DNA of 64,000 nucleotides from Cladorhizidae sp. MBARI D1340-BT2 (Eukaryota; Porifera; Demospongiae; Poecilosclerida; Cladorhizidae), in contig JAQNBH010000067.1 of the NCBI GenBank assembly GCA_028752905.1, positions 496,001 to 560,000 on the forward strand. Direction: 5' to 3'. A model generated the notes under the pieces. It saw only the letters and a list, made by a program, of their open reading frames with translations, did not search any database and was not told the origin of the DNA. The position numbers were made by a program, and so were the translations under genes. This document shows, one piece after another, positions 46,826 through 59,200 of the stretch; positions within the stretch are counted from its first letter, which is position 1, and each line of letters opens with the position of its first letter.

Positions 46826-47168
46826 TTGTTGCAAGAGCCGGACATAAGAGAAGACTAAAGACTTGCAACAGCATGACCAAGTGAGAATATTGATTAACTA
46901 TGAATATGGACTGTATAACTAGGGTAATTAAACTACACACAGGTTTTGATTAGATAATGATAGGCAGTATAGGTAAAGGACAGCTCCATAAAGGGGGCTG
47001 ACCCAGCCACATGTTGTCAGATTTTGAACTTGACCTTTTGTTGTGAACTGATTAAATTTCTAATAACTTTTAGCCAACTAAGAGAGAGTTTTTGACTGTT
47101 AGATGCTAGGGGAGAGAGACTAGCTAACATTTGGTGACTGTTAGATGCTAGAGAGGAGAGATTAGCTA
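46826..47168. other. Right-arm-specific 340-bp segment
   Basis: Absent from the left arm between positions equivalent to about 11,395. It contains a duplicated phrase around GACTGTTAGATGCTAG. It could be a small insertion or a left-arm deletion; no target duplication is clear. Confidence 0.6.
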
Positions 47169-47309
47169 ACACTCCTCCTTAGCAGCTGCCATTTTACAAC
47201 TGGCTATATACAGCACTGTGAGACTAAAGGCTGCTCCTTAGCAGCTAGTACACCTGGCCCCTTCACACGCTTCACTACACAACTGACAGGAGGAAAATCC
47301 AGCTGCTAC

Positions 47310-49656
47310 CTGACAGTTAGGGCTCGATAAATTATGCTAGCATTTTGGGGGGGGATTTTAGTTATGGCAAAGCATTAGAGAATAATGCTAGCATTATAGG
47401 CAGCATTTGGTGGCATTTTTAGAATTTTATATCCTGTGAGATAGGAAACAGCCTACAACATACAGCTACAGAGGTAAAGTAGTTTCGATGTAAATTGGAC
47501 CCTGTAAGGATGTAGAATGTAGATTAGACCACCTATTGCTAGGTTTGCTATTAGCACACCATTATTATTACTCACAACTAGCCACCCCAAAAATACAGCT
47601 GTCAAAACTGGCATGCCCACGGCCACAGCATAACTTATAATGTCAACAGGAAATTTCATTAGTGTGGCCATAATTATGTTGTAAACTACTAAAAGGAATG
47701 TCAGTAATAAAGGCAACTGTCAGTAACCTGACTCATCTTTCACCTTTGCTTGAGCATATGGTTGGCAATAGCTAGTAAAGGAATGGCTGTAGAAACAAAT
47801 AGCTGTAGTATTTCTTCTGACACAGACAATGGTCCAGAAATTGCTCGAACTACTGGGCCTATACTGGGCCCAGCTCTGCCACTAGGCCTGATAAGAAAGT
47901 ATAAGAGTCCTGCTCCATCTGACATCGCAAGAAAGCGGAAACTAAGATGTAATCCTCCAAAAGGGTTTAAACAAGGTAAATGTGTTGTTGCTGCTGAACC
48001 AGTTATGGTTTCAATCTCTACAAGGATAAGAGAATTCCCCAATGAAAATCGAACTGTTATTATGGGCAAGTTGTTTTGCAATACCTGCAGAGAGAATGTA
48101 TCTCTTAAGAAGAGTGTGTTAACTCAGCACATGAAGTCAGCTAAACATGCCAACGGGAAAGAGCGTTTGGCATCCAAGGAATTGAGAGAGAGGAACATAA
48201 TATATAATGTGATATGTTAAATAAATATGACTAGGAAAATCACCCTATTGGAGAAGGCCTTTCAGATGTGTTTCGTGTTCATCGAGTAAAAGTAGTCGTA
48301 GCATTTTTAACGGCTGGGGTATCGCTTGCTAAGATTGATTTTTTCCGGGATTTATTTGAGGAAAGCCATTCAGGTTTTCCAACAGCACCATTTGTATCAA
48401 CTGATTCCTTTTATTTAGCATGAACAGCGATAAAGCATAAAGAAGGAAATTGATAGTAAAGAATTGTGTGTAATTTTTGGATGGAACAATCCATGTTTGC
48501 AAAGCGATGATGATACTACTGCGCTTTGTTGATGAACAGTGGAACATACAGCAGCGCGTTGTTTGGCTAATGATGTTAGCTAAGAGCCTTACAAGTGAAT
48601 AACTTGTACGTCAATTGATCATTTGCCTTTCTACTGAGCTATGTATTGGCTATGCGAGATCGTATCAGTGAACAATGTAGAAATACACACATTGAGTATT
48701 GTCTGCCCACACATTTTAAATGTAGTGTGCTTTTCTCACACCTTGGGTCACGTGGGGGAGAGAATCAAGACACCTGTGCTTGACGAATAATTATTTATAA
48801 AGGGTTGGGTTGAGCTTTTGGTTGAGGCTTCATGACATTCTTGATGACCCTCCTAAGGATCGTAAGTTACAGATGGAACTTGCAATGACAATTATTGCTG
48901 GTGAAGCTTTTGTTAAAGCGACTGGAGGGGGATGGGCAACTTATATTCAATGCATATGAAGAAATAAAATAATGTACTTTCTGCTTCAATTTCCACTCAG
49001 TATTATCCAAATGTCAAAGCAGTTACCAGCAAGCTGTCCTCCAACCCTGTTTGTGAACAGCAGCTGATTGACTGTGCTAAAGCATGTGTTGAGAACCTGC
49101 ATACAGATACTTCAATGAAAAATTTGGAGATGACCTCAAGCGCACTGTTTAAGCTTTTAATTGTTTGACCCGGCAAAGATTTTTGAGTTAAAACCATCCT
49201 GCAATGACATTGACCAGTTAAAAGTATTTCCTTTCCTCAGTTCTGATAATCAGCAGGATAGGTGATGAACTGCCTATTATATAACAAAATTAAATGGAGT
49301 TTCTCCAGACATGAACAAATTAGATTGGTGGAAGAACCATTAAAGTGAACTTCCATGGTGGTCAAGAGCATGTAAAACAGTTTTGATTGTACAGCCATCA
49401 TCAGCAGCAGCAGAGCGTGTTTTTTCACTTTTATTCAGTTCTTTTACTGATCTACAAACATCTTCTATCGAAGAACTTTGAAACATCTATTATGCACCAG
49501 TACAATTATAGGAAATGTAAATTGGAATAATTAGAATAATAGGTTCGATCATTAGAATAATAGGTAGATTTCAAAGAATTATAGGCACTGTGCATGAGAA
49601 ATTTAGAATACAATTATAAGTGGAAAAATTATAATTAATCGAGCCCTGCTGACAGT
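47310..49656 (+). mobile_element. hAT-1 DNA transposon with perfect 8-bp duplication (right arm)
   Basis: The element spans 47,318-49,648. CTGACAGT stands at 47,310-47,317 and 49,649-49,656. The termini are TAGGGCTCGATAAATTATG and, reversed, CAGGGCTCGATTAATTATAA. It contains the BED-finger frame (47,750-48,220), a frame with VVVAFLTAGVSLAKIDFFRD, and a dimerisation motif PSSAAAERVFSLLFSSFTDL at about 49,395-49,455. Stops and frame changes between them make it inactive. Confidence 0.9.
47750..48220 (+). CDS. BED-type zinc-finger N-terminal exon of hAT-1 (right arm)
   Basis: 156 residues, mirror of 10,340-10,810, with the finger C-x2-C...H-x5-H (CNTC...HMKSAKH). Substitutions such as TTSCS/TNSCS, DTESGP/DTDNGP and EIVPL/ENVSL separate the two copies. 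This shows that the inner arms have diverged at amino-acid level. Confidence 0.65.
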   Translation: MSIWLAIASKGMAVETNSCSISSDTDNGPEIARTTGPILGPALPLGLIRKYKSPAPSDIARKRKLRCNPPKGFKQGKCVVAAEPVMVSISTRIREFPNENRTVIMGKLFCNTCRENVSLKKSVLTQHMKSAKHANGKERLASKELRERNIIYNVIC

Positions 49657-49839
49657 CAGAGCTGCTGCTAGTTTTACCTTGGCCTCTCTCTGTGTTATCA
49701 GGAATCAGTAACACTTCCGCCCAAGAAGCCAAAGAGGCAATGTAACTTTACCTCTACATGGGTAAAAGAATTCCAAGGAATAGGAAAGAGTTATAGGGTA
49801 GCTAATATAGCCTGTTTATATTGACTGTACGTACTAATT

Positions 49840-51930
49840 ATATTTGTTATGAATATATTTATAGGTGACACATTTGCAAACTGCTCCTTGTGCTCTTCCA
49901 ATTTTAGTGTTTCCCATGGGGGGGGGAAATGATGTGACTACCCATATTACAGGGAAACATCAAAAGGAAATGGCAATGGCTGCTACTACATCCCATCATT
50001 TTTTAGACCACAAGCACGAAATAATGTTACTGAGGCTGAGACGAGGTGGGCATTGTTTGTGGCTAAACACAACATATCTTTCCAAACTAGTCATCATGCC
50101 ACTAAGCTGCTCAATGTTATCTTTCCGGATTCGGAGATTGCCAAAAAATTTGCATGTGGGCATACCAAAACAGCAACCATTGTAACAGAGGCTCTTGCAC
50201 CTTACTATAAAAAGTCTAACAATAGAGAATATGACCAATGAACCGTTTTCCATCATGCTGCACGAATCAAATGATCACACCAATAAGTCTTGTATCATTC
50301 TCATAACAATCTTTGATACTGAAGAGAAGAACGTGTGTACGAGTTTCCTGGATATGCCAGTAGTCATCAACATTGAAATATTTTCGAGGCTCTTACAGAA
50401 TCTTTCAAAAAGAATGATTTGGATATCAATAAGGCCCTAGCTTTCATGTCTGACACTGACAATGTCATGAAAGGTGCGAGATCTGGAATACAAAAGCTCA
50501 TAAAAAATGAAGTGCCTCATCTCTATGATGTTGGTTGCATTTGTCACTTGGCTGATCTCACTATCAAAGGTGGGTTATACAGACATTACCAATGAATATA
50601 GACCAGCTATTTGTTGATGTTTTTTATCATAGCAGCAAGAGAGGTCAGCTTTTTGTTGACCATTGGTGCTCCTTTTTTATTCTGAACCCAAGGCTATCTT
50701 AAAGCATTGTCCCGCACGATGGCTAAGTCTGCTTTGATGTGTGCATAGAAGCTTGAAGTTTGATATCTTACTTCCTATCCTGTGATGAACAGACTGAGAA
50801 AGTAATTAGCATCACTCGTAGGCTACAGGATCCTCTCGCCAATCTTATTCTTCAATTTTTAGCTTTTATCTTGTCTTAATGGATCGTTTTAATAAACAAT
50901 TCCAGAACTTAAAACTTAACAGTAAAAAAACTACCTGCGAACTTTATGAAGAGCTAAGTCGACTTGTAAAGCTGTATGCAAAAAAATCTTTGATGGCTGA
51001 AACTATTCTTGGTGCTGGTGACAACCTTAGACTTCTCAAGTTTGATGAAGAGTGTCAGATTTCAGATGAGAGTCTAGGAATAGGTACTGAAACTTGCAGC
51101 ATTTGAAGAAGAGAGAGATCCAAAGCCATTCTTTACAGCAGTATGCAACTTTTACCTGGCAAACATTGCAAAAATGGTAAAGTTGGGGATACTCTCCTAA
51201 AGAATTTCGGTGTTCTTCAGCCAGACAAAACATCCACTTATTCAACAGCTACTGTCTTGAATTTGAAAGAATTTTGGTTGCTTGCAAACAACGACAGAGA
51301 TATAAAAATCATTCCAAAAATGTTCGAAGATTTTTTTTTTTTTAATGGCTTATACCATTAACATAATGTCTACACTTACTCTGGTTCAAACTTTGCTAGA
51401 ACTAAGAGACGATTTCCGCAGATTGGTTTATCTGATTCTGAATCACTTGACCGCATTGAAGAGGAATTTAATGACTTTCTTCTTTCCCCAGCTGACATCC
51501 CCAAACCAGATACATACCAGCATCACCAAAACTTCCTTGTGCTGGCTCTTTTTGGTGGAAAGTGGGCCAAATCAAAACTTTGGCTGGGGAGTTAAGGTTT
51601 AGTTACTTGTCCGTCTCATGGCAGGTCTGTTGACCGTATCCTGCTCCAATGCTGATGCAGAGAGGGGCTTTTCTATACTCAGAAAAGTCCACATGGACCA
51701 GAGATCCCGTCTAAACGAGGATACCATTGTTTCCTTTTAATGTCAGTCAAGTTCAACAGCAATTCTCATTCTTGTCGTTTTGATGCTAAACTTTCAGATG
51801 AGCTCCTTACAAAATGTAAACAGGTCACAACCATTTCTATGCAAATCTATGCAAAAATGAATTATATTCATGGTGGCGTGGTAAATGTCCCGGATTTCAA
51901 TTTTGAAAAGTTGGAGGGTCTGTCTTAGTA
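49840..51930 (+). pseudogene. hAT-2 transposase, longer right-arm copy
   Basis: Frames in order: a Cys/His finger (CSLCSSNF, then HITGKHQKEM; broken by a G-run near 49,920), FVAKHNISFQTSHHATKLLN with NVIFPDSEIAKKFACGHTKT, ALAFMSDTDNVMKGARSGIQ with DVGCICHLADLTIK, and SNADAERGFSILRKVHMDQR at about 51,645-51,705. At least five frame changes occur. The part 49,821-51,354 is missing from the left arm. Because the coding order is continuous here, the left arm has lost sequence. Confidence 0.78.
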
Positions 51931-52109
51931 ATTAATTCCAAGTCCTGAAAGCAGGTCTAAGAATAGAGAATTAAGAACTCCTACCTCCATCACACACTAA
52001 TCCTGTGTTCTTTGACCTGATTTATCAAATACGAGTGCTCTATAAAAGCCCTTTTTCTCTAGCCCCTGTTGTGTTATTCAGGAGTGTTAATAGCAAGTAA
52101 TTACAAGAA

Positions 52110-52260
52110 CTTTCTCAATAATCATCTTGAAATTGCATTCTCTCCAGTTTCGACTAGATGCTTCACTCTGATGAAGGCTAGAGCATCTAGGTGAAACATC
52201 AAGAGAGTACAATTTCAAGTTGATTAGAGTGAGATTGGTATTGTATATTATGTCAACTGA
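52110..52260 (+). repeat. Hammerhead-like repeat, right arm outer copy
   Basis: Mirror of 7,797-7,960. CTCTGATGAAGGCTAGAGCA...GTGAAAC at 52,166-52,196 is preceded by an inverted partial copy (TTTCGACTAGATGCTTCA). Confidence 0.35.
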
Positions 52261-52354
52261 GAGTTCATTGAGAGTTTTACATTATTAATAGCTAGGAGAG
52301 TAACTACTACAACAGCATTGCTACTGATTACTGCAATGAAAGGTTCCATATACA

Positions 52355-53208
52355 TTAACCCTTTCACTGCTGCAGGTAAATACGCTGGGCCTTTTTTTGA
52401 GGAAAAAAAGGTGATTTTGAAATAAATGCCAAATAAATACTAAAAGATGTTATTTTGAAATTCTTTTTGTGTATTTGGGTGGATAAGAGGTTGGCCTATG
52501 GGAGAAAAATTGAAAATTGGTATTTTGCATAATTAGATAGTCATGTGACCTCATGGCAGCCTATTGGATTTCCCTTTTTTCATGAAATGTGACTACTTTT
52601 TCTCCAAGAAATTTTTATGGGATTTTTTTTCTCCACTGGATAATGTTGAAGAAACATAAAAAGAATAAAAACATAAATAGTTTGAATTATTTTCATCGTT
52701 TTATTCAAAAACAGACAAAAATCAACATTTGTCGGCCGACAACGTGAAAAAACATGAAATTTCCCCAAAAATTAGTAATTTATACTCCAAACAACCTTCT
52801 GGGATGATGGAATGCAGATATTTGAAGTTCAGATGCATATATTCAAATGTGTTTTGAACATTTATCTGGTTATGTAACCCCTATATATATATATAGCAGC
52901 CATGTATTTTGGTCACATTTATGTCGTTTCGTTGGAAAATGCAATCAATTTTTAGTTCGTAAAACTTTTGTTGTAACATAATGATGACATTGTTCTTCTT
53001 TCTTAATAAATAATTGAATGGTAAGAAAACTCTACTCGAGTGAATACCGACCACTTTCTGGATACCCCGTTACACGAAAACTATGATTTTCTGGCCACAG
53101 CCTGATTTAATTTTTCGAATTCATTTTATAAAAAATTGGAACGATAAGCATTGTCTTTCATAAAATAGACTGCAAAACAAAGCAAAACACTATAATTATT
53201 GTTCAACT
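52355..53208 (-). other. Terminus and 3' flank of piggyBac-1 (right arm)
   Basis: TTAA at 52,355-52,358 is followed by the terminus CCCTTTCACTGCTGCAGG. The stretch keeps two segments (about 52,440-52,650 and about 52,970-53,145) that are deleted in the left arm. Confidence 0.6.
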
Positions 53209-55413
53209 TTAGTCATCTCCATCAGATTTATCTCCATCATCCTCTCCGTCAGCACCTCTGGAGTAGTCTAATTTTGTGTGATAGGTCCTGAAACAATCTT
53301 TGTCTGCATGGAGACCTGGACAGTCAGGGCAAATCCACACTGTCCTGATTTCTCTACCAGCTCTGGTACGGAATCCACGCGCCCAGCACATACGACACAT
53401 TTTGTCTTTCTTGTGCCTTGTGTGGCCAGCCTTCTCCTCTCTTTTCTCAGGGAAGTGCCTCCCTGTTAGCCTATGTACTGGTTCTCGCCCTGCTACATCT
53501 TTGTTCAGTTTAGGGCTGGAGAATACAAGTACTGTCAGGAGGTCCTTGAAGTCAGCTAGGAAAACGTTGGTAGATGGGATGAATTTGCGGTGAAGTTTGT
53601 GGGCACACAGGGCACACTGCATGAACAACCTCAAAGCAATCTTTTTGTACCATTTGTATGTTTTCCTGACCACACTCACACTATGGAGCTGCTGATCTAC
53701 CATATCTACTCCACCCATTTTGTGATTATATGCAATGATGCATGCTGTCTTGAGTATAGGATTTTTATCCTTGTCTTGTTTTCCAGTAGGAATCATAGCA
53801 ACCCTTCCCTCCGTGGTCAACATACACACCTCCTTGGGTTTATTATTCGACTTGTTCTTTAGTGCACGAAACTTTACTGCCTGCATGATCCCAGTTTGTG
53901 ACTTCATGAAACATGATGTCCCCTTCTCAAGTCTTGTAGTCCAAAGATCACCAGGGTAATTCGCACGCTTTGGGTTGATAGTCGCACAGAGGTATGTATC
54001 ATGATCAAGGAGGTAGGTATATAGCCAAAGCTGGTGATGTATAGTAGTTGTCAAGATACAATGTGTGGCCTAGGCCAAGATAGGGCTGCATCAGGTTCAG
54101 AGGTATACGCTCAGTTACAAGCATTTGGGGTTTTGGGTCTTGATGATCCCTGAACGTGTTCTCAGCTGAATAGACAATAAAATCTAGACAGATGCCCTCG
54201 GATGTACAAAGCTCATAAAATTTGATACCAAAACGAGCAGGTTTTGTTCGAATGCACTGCTTGAAAAGCTGCCTCCCCTTGAACGAAAGAAGGGATTCAT
54301 CCACGCAAAGATCTTTCTCAGGGCATAGCCACGCTGCATGCGATCTCTGACCTTCCTGATGAGAGCCCTTATCTTGTACAGCCTGTCCCTATTGGGATCT
54401 CTGGGGTCATGGGCGGGGTTCTCATTATTTGCAAAATGTAGGAATTTAAGGAGGAGAAAGAACCTATCCCTTCTCATTATTTGCCCGAATATAGGGGTTG
54501 CTATCAGATCGTCTGTGGACCAATACATGTACAGCCTTGGCTTGTGAATAACACCCATCAGTCCAAGTAAACCGAAGAATGTCTTCATTTCATCAATGGT
54601 AGTGTCCACCCAGTCATGAACCCTGGAGAAATCCTTCAGCTTTTCACGGTTTGCCTCGATGAACTGCTGAGCATATCGGTTGGTCTCCTCTACAATATGC
54701 CTAAAGATATCGTTAGTGAAGTACTGGGCGAAGAATTCATCAATAGTTGCATTGGCACCAAGACTAATTTTGAGTCGCTCGCCACCAACGAATGAATTTG
54801 CTTCGGCTCATAAGTGTCATTCTGGTCAATGTCCCAATTTATCGTGGGGTTCTGAGCCCTTGTAGGCCTGTGCCCCTGTCCTCTAGCACGAGGCCGGCCC
54901 CTCTGACCTCTTACAGGACCCCCTCTGCCACCGCCTAGGCCACCACGAACCTGCATGCTGCGGCCACGAATCCCACCACCACAAACATGTGGACCACGTT
55001 TGGCCTGTTTGGCCTGCACTGGCTCGTATTCTGCATCACTTTCATTACCTGATAGCTCACTATAATCTGTAAAAACAGCTTTCTCATCAACTGACTTACG
55101 ATAAGGACTAGGGGACTGCCTTCATCTAGGGCGCCTTGGCAAATCACCTGCACCATCGTCAGATTCACAGCCAGAATCTACAGACATAGCATTGTCACCT
55201 TGGCCCTGTGCAGGGCCCCCTAAGTCGAGTAAATCATCGGCCTCGTCCATTGAATACTCCCAATTACTTTCGGCATCATGGGAGTTAAACTATTGGAAGC
55301 GAATGACCTGTACCGTCCAAATCAAAATTGTCCTCGCTATCCGTGTCAGCAAAGATCAGGCCTACAACTTCATCGACGGTGTAGTACCTGCTGTGAGGCC
55401 GTGTTCCCTCCAT
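53209..55413 (-). pseudogene. piggyBac-1 transposase pseudogene (right arm)
   Basis: Mirror of 5,048-7,244. The start is at 55,413. This copy keeps the full C-terminal Cys-rich domain (CRMCWARGFR, then CPDCPGLHADKDCF) that the left copy has lost. It has its own 4-bp insertion (TATA type) near 54,019-54,022, just after LDNYYTSP, which splits the core. The shared N-terminal lesions and the break before VDES are present. Neither arm encodes a complete protein. Confidence 0.85.
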
Positions 55414-55722
55414 TTTGCTTCCTACCGCTGGAAAATACTACTTTCTAACTGGAATTCACTTCTAGTCATAGAAAAAACAATAGATGGCATGTGCAGTACA
55501 CGCGTAATTTTAAAAATGATTAATTTCAAATGACAGACAGGTGTCCCAGGGAATTTGGCATCCCCACTATTTGGTATCCCCATGCCAAATACCCTAGGTT
55601 ATTTGGCATCCCCGTGCAAAATATCCTAGGGTATTTGGCATCCCCGCGTGGTATCCCCTCAGGGAATTTGGTATCACCACTTTTACACACGCGGCCCCAC
55701 TTTTACACACGTGGCGTCGGAT
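55414..55722. promoter_or_regulatory. Divergent intergenic spacer with palindromic repeats (right arm)
   Basis: Mirror of 4,739-5,047, with the GGGGATGCCAAATACCC-type repeats at 55,542-55,680. It separates the start codons of piggyBac-1 (-) and the integrase-CXXC-Ulp1 gene (+). No TATA box can be singled out. Confidence 0.4.
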
Positions 55723-56252
55723 ATGGCTTCGTTTACTGAAGAAGAACGTAAATATGACGAAGTGTACCAGTATCTCCACCAAGGAGTTTACCCTGAAGGA
55801 GCCCAGAAAGCTGATAAAACTATCATTAGGAAAAGATCCAAAAAATTTGAGCTTTTGGATGGGTCTTTGTTCTATAAAGACCAAAGAGGAGGCCAAAATA
55901 TTCTCAGACAAGTAAGCCAGAACACCACAGACATTTAGAGAAAACTATTACCTTGCTACTGGAATTTATTTCAACATGTCATTAATGCAGGTTATAACAG
56001 ATCAAAATAGGAAGAAGAAATTTTTTGAAGCCTGTCATGACAACAGAGTTGGTGGATGCCATTTTGGTCGGGACAAAACCATCAATAAAGTCGTTTCCCG
56101 ATACTATTGGAAGGGAATTAATAATGACACAGAGAAATGGGTAGGTAAAAAAAAAACTGTGTTACTTCAATTGCTAGTTAATTCGGCACTTGTGTGACTC
56201 GCGTTATTTAATCTTCGGCCCTAAGTTAAGTTTGTTGTGTGTTCCCGTGTGT

Positions 56253-56283
<31 letters not shown>

Positions 56284-59200
56284 GGGGGTGTGTGTGCCTG
56301 GAATAATTAATGTGTTGTATTGCACCTGCATAATGTCTTCATGTTATTCATTTAGGTCAGCTGTTGTGATGTGTGCCAGCGATCAAAGCGGAAGTTTGAT
56401 AAGCCAGCGGCAGCTCTACATCCTATTCCAGTATCGGATGTCTGGAATAAAATTGGGATTGATTTAATTGAACTTCCCATTAGTGCCAGGGGCAATCGAT
56501 ATTGCATCACATTAATCGATTATTTTTCGAAGTGGGCTGAGGCAGAGCCAATTCCGACTAAAGAGGCTAAACATGTAGCTGAGTTTCTCTACAAGATGAT
56601 TATGCGGCATGGATGTCCACAAGAAATCATCTCTGATCAAGTAACTAGGAATAATCTCATAGCTTTTTTTACTAAACATATGGTCAGATTTTTTTAATTT
56701 CTTTAAATTTTTCTGAACCCACACAATGACCATCTGCACTAAGTTCATTTGTTTGTTGTAGGATGCTATTTTAGGTGAGGTGGGAGGGATTTCCCGCAAA
56801 GGTCTTAGGCTGTATCCATAACTTATAGTCTGGCAAATATTTATTCCTTTATATAGGGAAGAGAATTCTGTAACCAGATCGTGGACAGGTTGGAAGCTCT
56901 GACTGGATTTAGACACAGAGTAACAAGTGCGTACCATCCGCAATCAAATGGCCTTGATGAAAGGTTTAACCAAACATTAAAAGCATCTCTACAGAAGTTG
57001 GTCAATGATGAATGTGACGATTGGGATAACCTTGTTGATAACGTTTTGTTTGCATATCGGACAAGTTGTCAAGATTCAACGAAGTTTACTCCTTTTACGT
57101 TATGTACCACCGAGAAGCAAGACTTCCAATTGATGCAAGTTTACCAGGTCGAAGCAAGGAAACTGATGATGCAGATATGGATGAGAAAGTTGAGGTGCTT
57201 GTTGAACTGAAGAAGAAGGTCCATGATCAAGTCATGCACAACATTCTCAAGGCACAAGAGAGACAAAAGCGACAATATGACAAGAAGCATAACAAGGGCA
57301 CTACTCTAAAGGTATACAGGATGGATAATAATATAAACACTATGTACATGTATTATTAAGGTCGGTGATAAAGTGCTCGCAGAAAATTCCAAGAATAAAG
57401 GAAGAAAAGGTGGAAAACTGGATGTCAAGTTTTTTGGGCCATACATAATCAAAGAAGACCTAGGAAAAGGAAGGTGGCATCTTATGGATCAGAAGGGAGA
57501 ACTTCTCAGGAAGTCCTATAATACCCAAAAGCTGAAGTTGTGGTTGACACCCAATGGAGCAGGAGGTATATATAACAATGAAAGAGGATATTGATGTTGT
57601 TGTCCAAATATCCTGCAATTTATACTTGATTTAAAATAAAACTGTGTATGAAGGGCCAACGTGTAGATTATTTTAAATATTGTTTAGCTATAGTCCCAAC
57701 CATTTTGTTTATACTTAGTGAATTCTGAAGCTATTCCTCTGTGTGGTTCGCTGAATGTGTCATCTCCGGTAGACACAAATCTCTCTCCAGAGGGAGATGC
57801 TGAGCTTCTGGAGCCCTGCAGGAAGAAGTGCAAGATTGACTTAGTAAGACTATCCAGTACGGCTTGAATACTATTAGTATCATACCATTCAGAGCAGTGC
57901 AGTTAGTTGGTGCTGGTAGTGAGTAGGTCGTAATTCAATTCAACTGAGCTTGACTGTATAATGCACTGGTTGGGCTAAAAACAACAACAACTTTGTGGGG
58001 AATAACTATGTCGTGGTCTCTTCACTGTTATATTTATTATTTCCTTCAGCATTGTGTTTCAATATCGTGCTCGCCACCTTCCACCCCATCTTGCCCTTCA
58101 GTTGTTGCTAGTGAAGAGGTATGGCTATGGTTTACATGTGGATTACTGTCTCCAGATACAAAAATCATTTAATCTTTTTTTTCCTACAAAGATGATTTAA
58201 GCATGAGTTTTAACTTACACTTTATGCACCATTATATTTCTACAGGATCAGTGCGAGAGTGTATCTACCATACCATATTCAAAGGCCAAAAAATTAGTGA
58301 AAGGTGAACAAGTTGGCTCTTAGCAGGTCGTATACTGTTCTGTAATTATTAATGCTTGTAGGGAGACGCAAACGGTGTGGAATTTGTGCTGGATGCACTG
58401 CAGCTGATTGTGCAAGTGTCTTTTTTGTTGCGATATGAAAAGATTTGGTGGCAAAGGTAATCTAAAGCAGTGTTGCTCATCCAGAAGATGCATAAACCTA
58501 AGGGCTGAAAAAGATGGTATGTAGTTGTGTTGTAACAGTAACTCTGGGTATAAAAAGTAACCTTCATCACAATTCGTGCACCTGTAGAAAATGAAGATTT
58601 GGAAGCAAGTGGTCTTTGTTCAAAGGTATCAGGTTTTCTTGATTTTGCATTACCTACTTGTTTAGAGTAATTCATGTAGCTATGTGTATTTAATTATAGG
58701 TTGCACCATCTAAAACTCCTGTGTCTTCTATACATGATTGCCAAGTGTATCGCCATGACCTTGATACGCTGACCAACAAGGAATGGCTAAATGACAAGGT
58801 ATTCATTTCATCCTCTAAGTCTTTCCCTCCTTCAGATTTATTTATTTTAGTAATATCAGATCATAGATTCATACGTGTTCCTGATCATGGAAGAAGCGAA
58901 CAGGAAAGAATTGAAATCTGTTTACAGTGTCTCGTGCTATTTTTACGATCAACTATGTTGTGGTTATGACCAGGTTGCTAATTGGATCAAGGTAATAAAT
59001 ACTGCAGACTTCCCAAAGATATAACATGCTATTATATATTTCTTTATGCAGCTTGACATTTTCACCTACAAAAATTTTATTGTACCTGTACACACTGGTC
59101 TTCATTGGTGTTTGGTGGTAGCCGACATTGAGGAACAGGAGTTGAGATTTTACGACTCCTTGATGGGAAAGAATATTCTTTGTTTGAAAAAAATTCTGTT

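Noticed and set aside
56356..57565. Calling the integrase a Ty3/gypsy LTR retrotransposon
   Set aside because: No gag, protease, RT or RNase H is present near it, no LTR pair is seen, and the integrase is spliced in phase to a CXXC finger and Ulp1 protease. Ginger-type fits better.
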